From positions 55,519 through 119,518 of the forward strand of contig BBCS01000006.1 of the NCBI GenBank assembly GCA_001316125.1: 64,000 nt of DNA, written 5' to 3'. Positions 52,512-62,730 of the stretch are shown one piece after another. Source of the stretch: Vulcanisaeta distributa JCM 11213. GTDB taxonomy: Archaea > Thermoproteota > Thermoprotei > Thermoproteales > Thermocladiaceae. The stretch's first letter is position 1; each line of letters opens with the position of its first letter. Under the pieces are notes generated by a model. It was not told where the DNA came from, did no database searches, and saw nothing but the letters and a program-made list of their open reading frames with translations. The position numbers and the translations under genes were made by a program.

Positions 52512-52588
52512 GGGCCGGTAGTCTAGCCTGGAAGGATGCCCGCCTCGCACGCGGGAGATCCCGGGTTCAAATCCCGGCCGGTCCACCA
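52512..52588 (+). tRNA. tRNA-Ala (CGC)
   Basis: Acceptor arm GGGCCGG / CCGGTCC with the G3-U70 wobble that specifies alanine, anticodon arm CCCGC-CTCGCAC-GCGGG giving anticodon CGC, T arm CCGGG-TTCAAAT-CCCGG, and encoded CCA at 52586-52588. No intron. All G/C tracts here are of normal length. Confidence 0.95.
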
Positions 52589-52768
52589 GTTTTCGTTTCT
52601 TTGTTTTATGGTGTTTCATGGTATTGCCTGATATGTTTCCTTTCCTTGATTTATGCCTTGTTGTCTTTGTGTTTGCTTAGTTCATTGCCGTGTATGTTTT
52701 AAGGGCGAATCAACAGGTGCTCAATCCCATGAAGCAGAACCAAGCAATAAATGCTCGACTCACTTTAA

Positions 52769-52795
52769 CTGAACACCCGAAGTTAAAAAAAGTCC
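52769..52795 (+). repeat. Promoter block, copy 1 (inverted with copy 2)
   Basis: CTGAACACCCGAAG followed by TTAAAAAAAGTCC, repeated at 56318-56343 on the other strand with one A fewer. It holds a BRE/TATA-like core (GTTAAAAAA at 52782-52790) and lies directly in front of the surface-protein gene at 52816. Confidence 0.75.
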
Positions 52796-52815
52796 CATGA
52801 AGTGAGGGATTTTAT

Positions 52816-54484
52816 ATGGTTATGGGGGTTTAAGCACCGTAGGTGGTTGTTCATAGTGTTACTCGTGATGGTGATTGCCTACGCCTCATTATTCGCCTAC
52901 GCACATATGGGCCGTACTGTCCTTAAGTATGTCGGCCCTGGCTATGTGGTTGAGTACGTTAGGTATCCTGAGCTACCCTGGCCCCCCCTGAATGCCCTGA
53001 CCTTAGACCCACCCAACACATACCCACTTATTAATGTGGTTATTTCAAACGCCCCCCAAGCCATATCCTCATACCAACGCCAGATTCTTCATATACGCCA
53101 CGGGACCCTCTGTTGGTGGTTTTGTAAATGTTGGGCACTTCATTAGTAACTCTACGAGCCTCACAATAAACGTGAGCAGTTACACCACGTATGCACTCGA
53201 ACTTGATAGTTACCTGAGGATGACCCGGACGTGGCTGGCCCGTCAATAATCCTCTTCATAAGCACAATAACGAACACGAGTAGTGGGCCCTCCGTGATCA
53301 CGGGCTTCGTGGCAGTGCCAATAATACCAGGGCTTGCCAAAGGCTCCGTGATCAACGTTGTGGTTAATTACACGAGGGTCGCGAGGACTGTATTGACAGT
53401 GAATGCTGCCGGTAATTCCACCCTATTCTTTAAAGACCCATCAACCCAACCGCCAAACACGATATCCGCTGGCTGCGTTGTCATTAGCAGCGGCCCGTAC
53501 AAGAATGAGGAGGAGTGTTGGTACTGGCAACTCAACACAGTACTATTTACCCAGAGTAACACGCCATTCCCGGTGGTGGCTCAGATAATACAATCATCAG
53601 AGGTGAATTACATCGGTGAGAGCGAAACCAGGGTAAATATTGAACTTAGCCAGTCCACCTACACAGAAGCGGGCTTTGCACTGACGCTGGCAATACCAAC
53701 GAGCACGGGAATCAATGTGGAAGCGCCCGGAATAGGCTATATGTTACAGTTACCGAGCGGTAGCTCATCATATACATTACTGAATTATGAGTGTTATTTT
53801 ACAAATCCATCGGTACCGATAACGCCTTCATGTACGTACTCAAATACAAACTATGTTGTCTCAGCACCCAGCATTTCCGGCGCTGGCGCCTATGGTTTTG
53901 CCGTGGTTGGTTATTTGGAGATTGCTAATTATACGGAGTATGAATGTATAGGGCCATTGGGTGATCCGTGCATTGGTACTGTGGAGCCGGTGCAGTGGGC
54001 AGTAATGACTTGGTTCGCAGCCTATAACAATACTAGCGTTAATGAGTTTGAGGCAGAGCCGTTAAGCCCGACGGTGATGATGAACTACGTACAAACACTG
54101 CTCAGTAATGAGGCGTTTAATACGGTAACATTCCCAAGTGGTACGGTCTCAATTACCATAGGTGATGTTGATACTCAGGTGAGTGCGACGCCATTATTCG
54201 CCCTTGCGGGTGATATGGGCTCAATCCTCGAGGCAATGGGCGTATCAATACCTCCGGAACTGGGGCAGTTCTTAAATTACTTAATAGTGGGCATATCCTT
54301 CAATGCGCAGACGATCAGCTACATCTCATCATCGGTAAGTATAACGTCCCAACCCTTAACTGGCGCATGCGATGGCAGTCCCGTTGTTTATGAATTTAAT
54401 TACCAGGTTTATGTAAGTAACTTAAGTATTTATTACCCAGCGCCTACGCTCTACGCAGACTTTAATGCAGGTCCATGCTCATAG
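52816..54484 (+). CDS. Large secreted or surface protein, unknown
   Basis: About 550 residues, one N-terminal membrane segment (WLFIVLLVMVIAYASLFAYA) and an outer domain rich in Ser, Thr, Asn, Tyr and N-x-S/T sequons, for example SNSTSLTINVSSY and NYTRVAR. ATG 52816 fits the promoter spacing, but needs G5 at 52824-52828 read as G4; GTG 52802 is in frame without correction. Further breaks at about 53060-53075 and 53235. Late stretch LAGDMGSILEAMGVSIPPEL. Many cysteines. Resembles cell-surface/S-layer-associated proteins; no family recognised. Confidence 0.55.
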
Positions 54485-54628
54485 CCCTAGAATTTTGAGG
54501 GCAAACACAACCCTCCTATGGCAATTTCCTAGTCCTAACCCATACCTCAATGCGTGGGCTAGGGATCCCTCAAGGACTAATGCTGCGTTATCATAGGATG
54601 AGGTCCCGCTAAGGTTAACAGCATCCAT
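54479..54628 (-). CDS. Possible 49-residue protein
   Basis: ATG 54628 opens MDAVNLSGTSSYDNAALVLEG and continues SLAHALRYGLGLGNC to a TGA overlapping the stop of the convergent surface-protein gene. Composition is protein-like, but no close family or RBS is visible, and it may be a remnant of a longer gene. Confidence 0.22.
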   Translation of the reverse strand: MDAVNLSGTSSYDNAALVLEGSLAHALRYGLGLGNCHRRVVFALKILGL

Positions 54629-54712
54629 GCGTATCATCCTTTGACAAACACAAAACACATAGGGACAATGCGGAATTTTAAAGGAGGGTAGTATAAGGTA
54701 TCGCTGGCTAAA

Positions 54713-56292
54713 CTATGTTATGTCGCCGCAGGTGTATGGTATGTATTCGCTGTATGATGACACTCCGGTTATACTGTATGGGCTTTGTTGATTTACTACC
54801 TGAGCGTTAAAGCCTGTGGGTGGTGATGAGCCTGGGCTGTACTGTAGTACCCACTGGATTTGGGTCCATATAACCTCGTAGTTATAGACCCAGGCAGTGC
54901 ACGGTATGTCCTGCACTGACGTGACTAGGTTGACGCCTAATTCATTGTTGAAGGTGGCGGTTTGATAAGTATTTAGTCCCTGCGGTAGTACCCACTCATC
55001 GGCGTCCTCGCGAATGCCACCATGTACTTCTGATTAGCCTGTTGGCTTCCACCCATGTAAAACCACCAGGTGTTGTTGAAAGCTGCCGTGTTCGTCGTTG
55101 GCGCAGTATTCTTGCTTTGAATATTAACTGACGATGGCGATTCACTATACTCAACCTCGAATGCAATATTAACACAACCAGTTCCAAACTCGACCGTGAA
55201 TGATACTACATAATTTGACGATGTTAATGCCGGGTCTGCACCACTCTCATACTCTAGGTATGAATTAGTGGTGCTGCTTTGGTAATCATCCCACCCCCCC
55301 AGCTCATGGTCCATGGTGCCTATGAAGTAGTTTATGTAGCCATTGTTACTGATCATGGTGCTTGACGGCGAATATGCAATCCATGCGGCAGTCGCCACAG
55401 AGTAATACGGCGCAGCGCCAGCGGGTGTATATGGTTCTCCGTCGCCGTTATAGATGAGTATGCATGTATCGTAGTGAAGGGTGCCATTTCCATCATTATA
55501 AGCCTCGGTATCAATGCCATTATAATAGGGTTGATAATCAAAGACGACACCGCCTAGGCTATTCGCATTTTGAACATACTCCTGGCAAGGATCAACATTC
55601 GTTAATTTCGTACTCCGTAATTCATACAGTTCGTAAATACTAAGAGACGATACCTGGTTTGACCCTACTTCATGACCCCCATGTACTGATTATTTGTTGG
55701 TAGTTGGTTATTATGCCTATTATGTCCTTGGTGCTGTATCCACTGCCGAATACTAGTGCGTTTTTGCTTCCGAAGGCTGAGAGGTACTGCCCTGCGGTGG
55801 TTGGGTAGATCGTTATTTTACTGCCGTATGCCCTTGCCCATGATCGAGCCAGGGTCCACATTGCCAATGGGCCTTCTCCAGGGCCTGATGTGTGAATGAT
55901 CACCAAGTCATCCCTCCTAAATAACACACTCAGGACTCCAGTGATCACTGAGTAGTCACCACCCGAATAACCCAGTAAAGAATCCCAATCAATAATAACA
56001 ACACTATCATTTGGCAGACTCATTAATTGGACAATCATTACGGGCCTGATTAATGATTGATTTATGCCTGCGTTAACTAACTCTTGAGTGAGTGTTGTTG
56101 GTCCAACGACATAGATGGGCACGTTAATGTCCATCGGTGTTTGTTCATTTACGGTATTAAGGCTTACTCGACCAACTTGATCGACGACCCCCCCACCCCC
56201 CCCAACACATTAACCACGTGAAAAGCAAGGATTAAGAAGAGGACAGCAACAACTAACACCGCAATCAAAAACCACTTCATTCCCAAACCCAT
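54713..56292 (-). CDS. Large secreted or surface protein, unknown
   Basis: About 520 residues across six frames, beginning MGLGMKWFLIAVLVVAVLFLI at ATG 56292 (or 56280): a signal/anchor segment. Then INVPIYVVGPTTLTQELVNAG, VVIIDWDSLLGYSG and VIIHTSGPGEGPLAMWTLARSW, which look like a Rossmann-type alpha/beta unit, and YNDGNGTLHYDTCILIYNG, SSNYVVSFTVEFGTGCVNIAFE, ending QWVLQYSPGSS and EYIPYTCGDIT. Breaks near 56195, 55675, 55550, 55390, 55010 and 54930. It faces the gene at 52816 tail to tail and shares its promoter block (56318-56343). Confidence 0.5.
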
Positions 56293-56317
56293 AACAATCA
56301 AAATCTCTTACTTCACA

Positions 56318-56343
56318 GGACTTTTTTAACTTCGGGTGTTCAG
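56318..56343 (-). repeat. Promoter block, copy 2
   Basis: Minus strand CTGAACACCCGAAG then TTAAAAAAGTCC, identical to copy 1 apart from A6 for A7. The TATA-like core lies about 33 bases before ATG 56292. Confidence 0.75.
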
Positions 56344-56500
56344 AGAAAATGAGTCGGGTAATTTCGGTTTTTGACTTCGTGATTAAGTAGGAACTAAATA
56401 AGGTGATGCATTATAGCATTACCTAATGTTGGGTTTAAATTTCGACAGGGCTTCACCGCGGGTTGTAAAGCTTATTTAGGGTGTAGCGTTAATGCTTCTA

Positions 56501-57468
56501 ATGTTTTCGTTGTCGGACGTTTATAGGGCTAGGCAGGTGATTAGTAAGTACTTGCCGAGGACTCCCCCTCGTCTATTCACGTCAGTTATCTAGGTTGCTT
56601 GGCTTTGATGTTTACCTGAAGCTTGAGAATCTTCAGCCTACCAGGGCGTTTAAGGTTAGGGGGGGTGGTGTGTATTTCGCGATGGTTAGGAGGGATGAGG
56701 CGCAGAGGAAGGGGGGGTTGATTGCGGCATCCACGGGTAATCATGCGCAGTCCGTTGCCTACGCCGGTAAGTTAATCGGCGCTAGGGTCGTGATTGTAAT
56801 GCCTGAGGCGTGTCCAGGGTTAAGGTTGAGGCTTTGAAGGACCTGGGTGCCGAGATAGTATTTCACGGTAAGGTGTTTGATGAGGCCTTGGACTACGCAA
56901 TGAGCCTTGCTAATAAAGAGGGCTTACTATTCGTGCATAGCACCAATGAGCCACTACTCTACCCGGGGGGGTTGGTACAATGCATTTAGAGGTTATTGAG
57001 GACCTGCCAGACGTCGATGTGGTGATTAACCCAATAGGCGGTGGCTCGGGAGCGTCGAGCGCTGTGATCGTTTATAAGTCCGTTAGCCCATCAATTAAGG
57101 TCATAGGCGTACAGGCTGAGGGCGCACCGAGCGTTTACCTATCGCTTAAAGAAGGTCGGTTAGTCTCCACGGGTTATGCTAGGACTATTGCCGAGGGCTT
57201 GGCCACGGCTAGGGCTTATGAGTTGCCGTTCAGCATATTGAGGGGGGGTAGGATTGATGATGTGGTTCTAGTTAGTGATGATGAGATGCTCAGGGCCATC
57301 AAGGAATTAGCCCTTAATGCTGGGCAGGTTGCGGAGCCTGCGGGCGCCGCCGCGTTGGCCGCTGCCATGAAGTTGAGGAATCAGTTGGTGGGTAAGAAGG
57401 TCGTTATAATGGTTACCGGCGGCAATATTGACCCAGAACTGTTTATGAAGGCCCTTGAGAATTACTAG
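56501..57468 (+). CDS. ilvA: Threonine dehydratase
   Basis: PLP-dependent, fold type II; deaminates threonine to 2-oxobutanoate (or serine to pyruvate). About 320 residues without a regulatory ACT domain, as in catabolic or archaeal forms. LKLENLQPTRAFKVRGG holds the PLP lysine, AASTGNHAQSVAYAGKL, VVIVMPEACP, NPIGGGSGASSA (glycine loop) and VAEPAGAAALAAA. Breaks at about 56570-56590, 56820 and 56975. A TATA-like CTTATTTAG lies at 56471-56479. ATG 56492 would add three residues. Confidence 0.9.
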
Positions 57469-57472
57469 GTGT

Positions 57473-58652
57473 ATGAGGAGGATCATCGTCCTGGGCTTCG
57501 TCTCACCACTACATAGGGATAGACTACCCGCTGTTAGGAGTGTTGATAAGGTCATATCAAGTACTGATGAATTAAGGGGGTTGAACATCAGTGATTCGTT
57601 TGTCGTTGCATTAATACTGTCGGGCGGCGTTAGTCGCCTCGTGAGGGAGTTCATTGAGGATTATGGCCTACGCAGGTTACTGCTTGTTTCCCATCCAGGC
57701 CTTAATAGTCTTGCCTCGGCTCTTGACGCAAAGGCCTTACTTAGTGAGGTTGGGATTGACTCGGGGATACTTCACCTCGAGGACTTGGGCCATATTGACC
57801 ATGCGCTTAGGATTGCCAGGGCCATAGCCTCTATACTTAGTATTAGGGTTGCCCTGCTTGGTGTTGGGGCTAAGGATAGTGTGGCTAGGGCCTTTGAGGA
57901 TAGGTTTGAGGCTAGGTTGATGCCGTACCCATGGAAAGCCTTGAGGATATGATTAATAATGCTGATGAGAAATTGACCGCAGAGTTCATGAATTACATTA
58001 AAGGTAGGGTTAGGTTTGAGGTTAGTGATGAGAGGCTTAGGGATGTTGGTAAGATTTACGCCGCCATGCGTAATCTCTATGGTAAGTACGATGCCCTCGC
58101 CATTAACTGCTTCCCATACCTAATTAAGCATAGGGTCACGCCATGTTTGGCGTTGGCTAGGCTTAATGAGGAGGGTTGATAGCGGCATGCGAGGCTGACC
58201 TGAGGGCTTTGTTCTCGATGGTCATTGCTCGGGAGTTGACTGGCTATAGTGGTTGGATTGCGAATACGAACCATATTGAAGGTAGTAAGGTTACAATGGC
58301 TCATTGTACCATAGCCCTTAACATGATCAGTGATGCCAGGGTTGTAACGCACTTTGAGTCTGGGTTTAACTATGGCTTGACTGGCAGGTTGCTGTTTAAT
58401 GATGTGACTGGGGTTTCGGTATCAAGTGACTTCAGGAGGATGGGTATCTTTAACGCCAGGGTTGTTGAGTCGGGATTACTGAGCGATAGGATGTGCAGGA
58501 CACAGGCAATACTTGACCTCGGTATCAACTCCTCAATTATCCTCAGGCTTGCGCCGTATAATCACCACGTCATAATACCTGGGAATGTAGTTAGGGAGTT
58601 GGAGACCATAGCCGGCGTCCTCGGTATGGAAGTCGTTAAATACACGCCATAA
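57473..58652 (+). CDS. L-fucose/arabinose-isomerase-like protein
   Basis: About 390 residues in three frames. MRRIIVLGFVSPLHRDRLP, then a Rossmann-like first domain (LRRLLLVSHPGLNSLASAL, VALLGVGAKDSVARAFEDRF), and a second with ALAINCFPYLIKHRVTPCLALARLNEEG, ACEADLRALFSMVIARELTGY and GWIANTNHIEGSKVTMAHCTIA. This order (C-F-P, T-P-C-L-A, C-E-x-D, N-x-x, H-C) is the fucose-isomerase C-terminal type used by sugar-binding COG2407 proteins. Breaks at about 57935 and 58175. It starts four bases after the ilvA stop; substrate unknown. Confidence 0.7.
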
Positions 58653-58653
58653 C

Positions 58654-59192
58654 TCAGCATTCACCCTTCATACCCTTCGGTGGTGTGACTCCCCTCTGTC
58701 CTAGGTACCTGCCCAGGTACTTCGCCTCGCCGATTGCCTTGACTAAAACCACGTGTAGGAACCTCATGCCCGGCCTAAGGACCATGTAATTACCGCTGTT
58801 ATTTATCACCTCAATCGTCACATTGCCCTCGAAACCCGCGTCGATTATTGTCGGTGGCACGCTTAGGCCGTATCTAGCCAGGGTTGAACGTAGGTTGCAG
58901 AAGCCGACCACATCCCTTGGGAACTTCACGTACTCCATGGTGGTTAGTAGTGCGAAGCTCCTTGGCGGTATGACTATCCTACCGTCCTTAGCCTCAACAA
59001 TGCTGAATAGATGCCTCGCACTTTCCAATTCACATGGGTCTATTACCTGCCATCAAAGGCGTATATTGCGTACTCAGTCCCAACCCTAAGGTCAAGCCCA
59101 TTCTCCCTAACGACATCCTCGGTGAAGGGCTCGATTGATAGGACCCCACCTTTAACGAGCCTTAGTATTTCATCCCTCGTTAGTACGGCCAT
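58654..59192 (-). CDS. dcd: dCTP deaminase
   Basis: Produces dUTP from dCTP. About 178 residues. The N-terminal part MAVLTRDEILRLVKGGVLSI and NGLDLRVGTEYAIY is in another frame joined at about 59045. Next, RIVIPPRSFALLTTMEYVKFP, GFCNLRSTLARYGLSVPPTIIDAGFEGNVTIEVIN contains the nucleotide-binding R-S-x-x-A-R and the substrate-site E. Family size agrees. It ends two bases from the convergent fucose-isomerase-like gene. Confidence 0.9.
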
Positions 59193-59270
59193 CAACTTAT
59201 CAACGAGTTTCGCGACTTATTTTTATTACCATGAAACCCCCCACAGGTATTTCCCACGTATTACCTCTTA

Positions 59271-61026
59271 TCACTGACTAGGCAGGTATACCTGCTCCCA
59301 TGGGTACTTACCCTTATCCTTCAAATCCCTTATCTCATCCAGTCTCCTCATCATTGCCTTAAACTCATCATAGCTAATCTTCCTGAAGAGCGGTCTCACA
59401 TTGCCAACCCTAGTGCCTGGTCTCGGTGGTTCGTAGGCATCACTCCACGTTAATTTACCGAAACTAGCCATCGACCAGAGGTCCTCCATTGACCGGGGCA
59501 TTACGGGCCATAGACCAATTGATAGGGCCTTAACCATGTGCAGGGCGTTGAATATGACGGCGCCTGCCTCGTCCCTATTACTCTTTATTAATTCCCAGGG
59601 CTGTCTCTCATTCAGGTACCTATTACCAACCCTGGCGATCTCCACAATCTCCATTAACGCGTCCTTAAGTTCAATCCTCTCGTAATGCTCCTCAGAGCTC
59701 CTGAAGTGGCTAAGGGCCTCATCCCTATACTTAACATCGACATCCCTAAGCGAGCCGCTTGGTACCTCGCCATTGAACCTAGTGCTTATGAATGTGAGTA
59801 CCCTATGTATGAAGTTGCCGATTACGTCATTCAATATGGAGTTAATGACCTCAAGTGCTGGTGCCATGCGAAGCTCGTATCCCTGCCCTCAGGTCTCTGA
59901 TAAATCAGTACGAATCTCCAGTAATCAGCCGGCATTAATGCCAATGCCTCATCAATCCAAATGCCAATCCTCTGGCTCTTGGAGAACTTCTTACCCTCGA
60001 ATAGTAAGTACTCAGTTGATGCGGTGGTGTAGGGCATTACGTATGGGTCCCCAGAGGCTATGAGCATTGCGGGTAGTAGTATTACGTGGAATGGTATGTT
60101 GTCCTTACCCACGAAGAACACGACTTGCGTGTTCGGGTCAAACCAATACTTCTTCCACTCATCCTCATTACCCTTACCCTTGAAGTACTCAATGGTCGCC
60201 GATATATAGCCAAGTACTGCCTCAAACCACACGTATATCGTCTTATTATCAGCGCCTGGAAATGGAGCCTCAATACCCCCACTTATTATCCTAGTGATAG
60301 CCCTCGGTCTCAAACCCTCCTTAAGCATCCCAAGGCTCATCTGCTTGGCATTCTCAGGTAACGCGGTGTTCCCCTCCACATACTTTCTAACCCTATCCTC
60401 AAGTTTCGTTAGGTCCAAATACCAATGCTTGGTCTTAACCCAAATGGGCTTAGAACCGCATATTGCGCATCTCGGGTTTATCAGGAGCCTCGGCTCGAGT
60501 AGCCTACCACAATTCTCACATTGATCACCGCGGGCCTTATCATAACCACAATATGGGCATGTGCCAATTATGAACCTGTCAGGCAGGTAAATCCTGTCCT
60601 TCGGGCAGTAGGGCACTTCATCCTCCTTAGTGAATACGTAGCCATTATTGTAGAGCTTCAGGAAGAACTCCTTAACGAATTCCCTATGCACTGGTGATTC
60701 TGTCCTCGTGTAATTATCGAAACTAATCTCCCATAATTCAAACAGCCTCTTCACAATGTCGTGCATCCTATCAGTCAACTCCCTCGGTCTCACGCCTAAC
60801 TGCAGGGCCTCAACCTCAATTGGTGTGCCATGCTCATCGGAGCCTGACACAAAAACAACGTCATCCCCCCCCTGAGCCTGAGGTATCTAGTGAAGACGTC
60901 GGCGGATAATACGGAACCAATTAAATTACCTAAGTGAGGCACTGCGTAGATGTATGGCCACGCAGAGCCTATGACCCACTTTCTCCTAGCATTTCCAGGT
61001 TGGTCACCCTCACCACCAAATGGCAC
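59271..61026 (-). CDS. metG: Methionyl-tRNA synthetase
   Basis: About 575 residues across three frames. HIGH-type motif PHLGN in [34 protein letters not shown], four-cysteine zinc sites [19 protein letters not shown] and [20 protein letters not shown], and the KMSKS-type KFSKSQRIG. The start is GTG 61026 ([10 protein letters not shown]), the end is QVYLPSQ. Breaks at about 60840 and 59855. The anticodon domain has a typical archaeal end without a C-terminal dimer/EMAP extension. Confidence 0.95.
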
Positions 61027-61070
61027 AACGTAGTCCGGAAATTTAAGTTTTAAGGATTTACTAAGAGAGA

Positions 61071-61613
61071 TTACTCAACCTTAATTTCGAACCCACTCTT
61101 CCTGGTGCTCTTCTTCTTCAACTCCACAGTTAATACCCCATTCCTATACGTAGCCTTTGACTGGCTTGGATCAACCTCAGCAGGTAAGTCAACCTCCTTA
61201 TAGTACTTCCTATCACTGTCCCTGGCACTTATGATTAGTTTCCTACCATCCTCAGTAACCTTAATACTTATCTTATCCTTATCAACACCAGGCATATCCA
61301 TTATAACCTTTATTGAGTCCTCCTCCTCAATAACGTCGGTCAATGGCTCAATATCCTCCTCAATGATTGGTCTCTCACCCCTTGGTCTAACATTACCGAA
61401 CTCCTTAATCCTCGGCTTACCATCCGGGCCTATGGATATTTCAAAGCCATAATAGTAATACTTGGGTCTCGCCTTGCCTCCACGTTTCTCCTCTTCCTCC
61501 GGCGCAACCCCCCTCATCATCCTCTCCATTTCCTCCTCCATTTCACGCTCAAGCTCCTCAAAGTACTTCTGAATCCTCTTGAACCAGTTATCAATGTCCT
61601 CGAACCACGACAT
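61071..61613 (-). CDS. hsp20: Small heat-shock protein (Hsp20/alpha-crystallin)
   Basis: About 180 residues. ATG 61613 ([20 protein letters not shown]) fits the family; a longer in-frame start at 61688 would add a non-conserved 25-residue stretch. A charged region ([14 protein letters not shown]) precedes the alpha-crystallin domain: [27 protein letters not shown], with the A-x-x-x-n-G-v-L close [18 protein letters not shown]-independent holdase, cytoplasmic. It lies 34 bases downstream of rps17e on the same strand. Confidence 0.9.
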   Translation of the reverse strand: MSWFEDIDNWFKRIQKYFEELEREMEEEMERMMRGVAPEEEEKRGGKARPKYYYYGFEISIGPDGKPRIKEFGNVRPRGERPIIEEDIEPLTDVIEEEDSIKVIMDMPGVDKDKISIKVTEDGRKLIISARDSDRKYYKEVDLPAEVDPSQSKATYRNGVLTVELKKKSTRKSGFEIKVE

Positions 61614-61647
61614 ACAAGAACAAAGATAGTACAGTCTTAATAAACCT

Positions 61648-61878
61648 TTATTGCCCTTCCAGCTCAACCTCAGGTCTCTCCTCAGCACTAGCCTTCATTC
61701 TCTTTATAATCCTCGTTATCTCGCCAGCAACCCTATTGCGAACGGTCTTACTCGGTATATCCGCCAATTCCGCAACCACCTTCTTATTCGTCTCAAAATC
61801 ATCACTAAACCTGTCTGGGTAAACCTCAAGCAGTCTCCTGGCGAGGCTCTTGATGTATCTTGGTCTTACTCGTCCCAT
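61648..61878 (-). CDS. rps17e: Ribosomal protein eS17
   Basis: Small-subunit protein, 76 residues, intact. [25 protein letters not shown] and [15 protein letters not shown] are the archaeal/eukaryotic eS17 consensus. It shares a 42-base divergent intergenic region with the PAC2 gene. Confidence 0.95.
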   Translation of the reverse strand: MGRVRPRYIKSLARRLLEVYPDRFSDDFETNKKVVAELADIPSKTVRNRVAGEITRIIKRMKASAEERPEVELEGQ

Positions 61879-61920
61879 TGATAAGCCGTATTCTTAACCC
61901 CCCCTTTAAAATCTTATGTT

Positions 61921-62730
61921 ATGTACGTAATGCTAATGCTTTTAATAACTGGCTTAGGCATTACTACTGCCGTGAGCAACGTAAAGATTAATGTAATGGA
62001 GCCAATACTGAGGCCCATCTATTTCCTAACGGGATTCGCGGGCATAGGCATGGTTGGTTACCTAGTCGTCCAACACCTATCGAATGCCCTCAATTGCCGT
62101 AGAGTTGGGTTTATAGAGATGCCCAGGGAACCACCATTGAGTGCGTACATCATTAGTACGAACATACTCTCAACACCCGGCGAGATTTACTACTGCCCAG
62201 GTACTGACTTTACTATTTCCATAATTCATTGGGATGGCGACTTCATGACTAAGTACGCACATGATGTGGTTAGGGCACTTGCCCGTTGGGTGTATGTTAA
62301 TGGTTTTAGGGAGGCCATACTCTTTGGTGGGCTTGATAATAGGTTGAGAGGTGAAGACTTGGATCAGTTAAGGGTTGCTGTAACCACGGAGTACAGGAAT
62401 AGGCATTCCCTGGGTGGGGGGGTTAAGCTTATGGAGCTTAATTACGCAATGGTGGGGGGGCCATTGGCGTTACTAATGAATGAGTTTGAGAGGTTGGGCG
62501 TACCGGCAATCTCCATATTACCATATGCCGAGCCTTTCCGTGCAGATCCTAATGCGGCTATTGTTGCCATTCAATTCCTAAAGGAATTAACCGGTGTCGA
62601 GGTCGACGTAAGTAGGTTAAAAGAGCTAGCCGAAATGATCGACAAGGAGATTAAGGAGTTACAGGAAAGCATAAAGCGTAGGGAGGGGGCCTCCCCCACT
62701 ACATCTAATTACTACAAATTACTACACTGA
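61921..62730 (+). CDS. PAC2-family protein (proteasome-assembly-chaperone-like)
   Basis: Up to 269 residues. PIYFLTGFAGIGMVGYLVVQHLS is the family's N-terminal G-F-x-G-x-G-x-V-G motif, then GFIEMPREPPLSAYI, ILFGGLDNR, MVGGPLALLMNEFERLGVPAISILPYAE and DPNAAIVAIQFLKELTGVEVD. The true start may be ATG 61936 or ATG 61996, just before the conserved block, because the TATA-like CCTTTAAAAT (61903-61912) lies too close to 61921. Two G7 tracts (62416-62422 and 62454-62460) add Gly. Overlaps the convergent tgtA end. Confidence 0.8.
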   Translation: MYVMLMLLITGLGITTAVSNVKINVMEPILRPIYFLTGFAGIGMVGYLVVQHLSNALNCRRVGFIEMPREPPLSAYIISTNILSTPGEIYYCPGTDFTISIIHWDGDFMTKYAHDVVRALARWVYVNGFREAILFGGLDNRLRGEDLDQLRVAVTTEYRNRHSLGGGVKLMELNYAMVGGPLALLMNEFERLGVPAISILPYAEPFRADPNAAIVAIQFLKELTGVEVDVSRLKELAEMIDKEIKELQESIKRREGASPTTSNYYKLLH

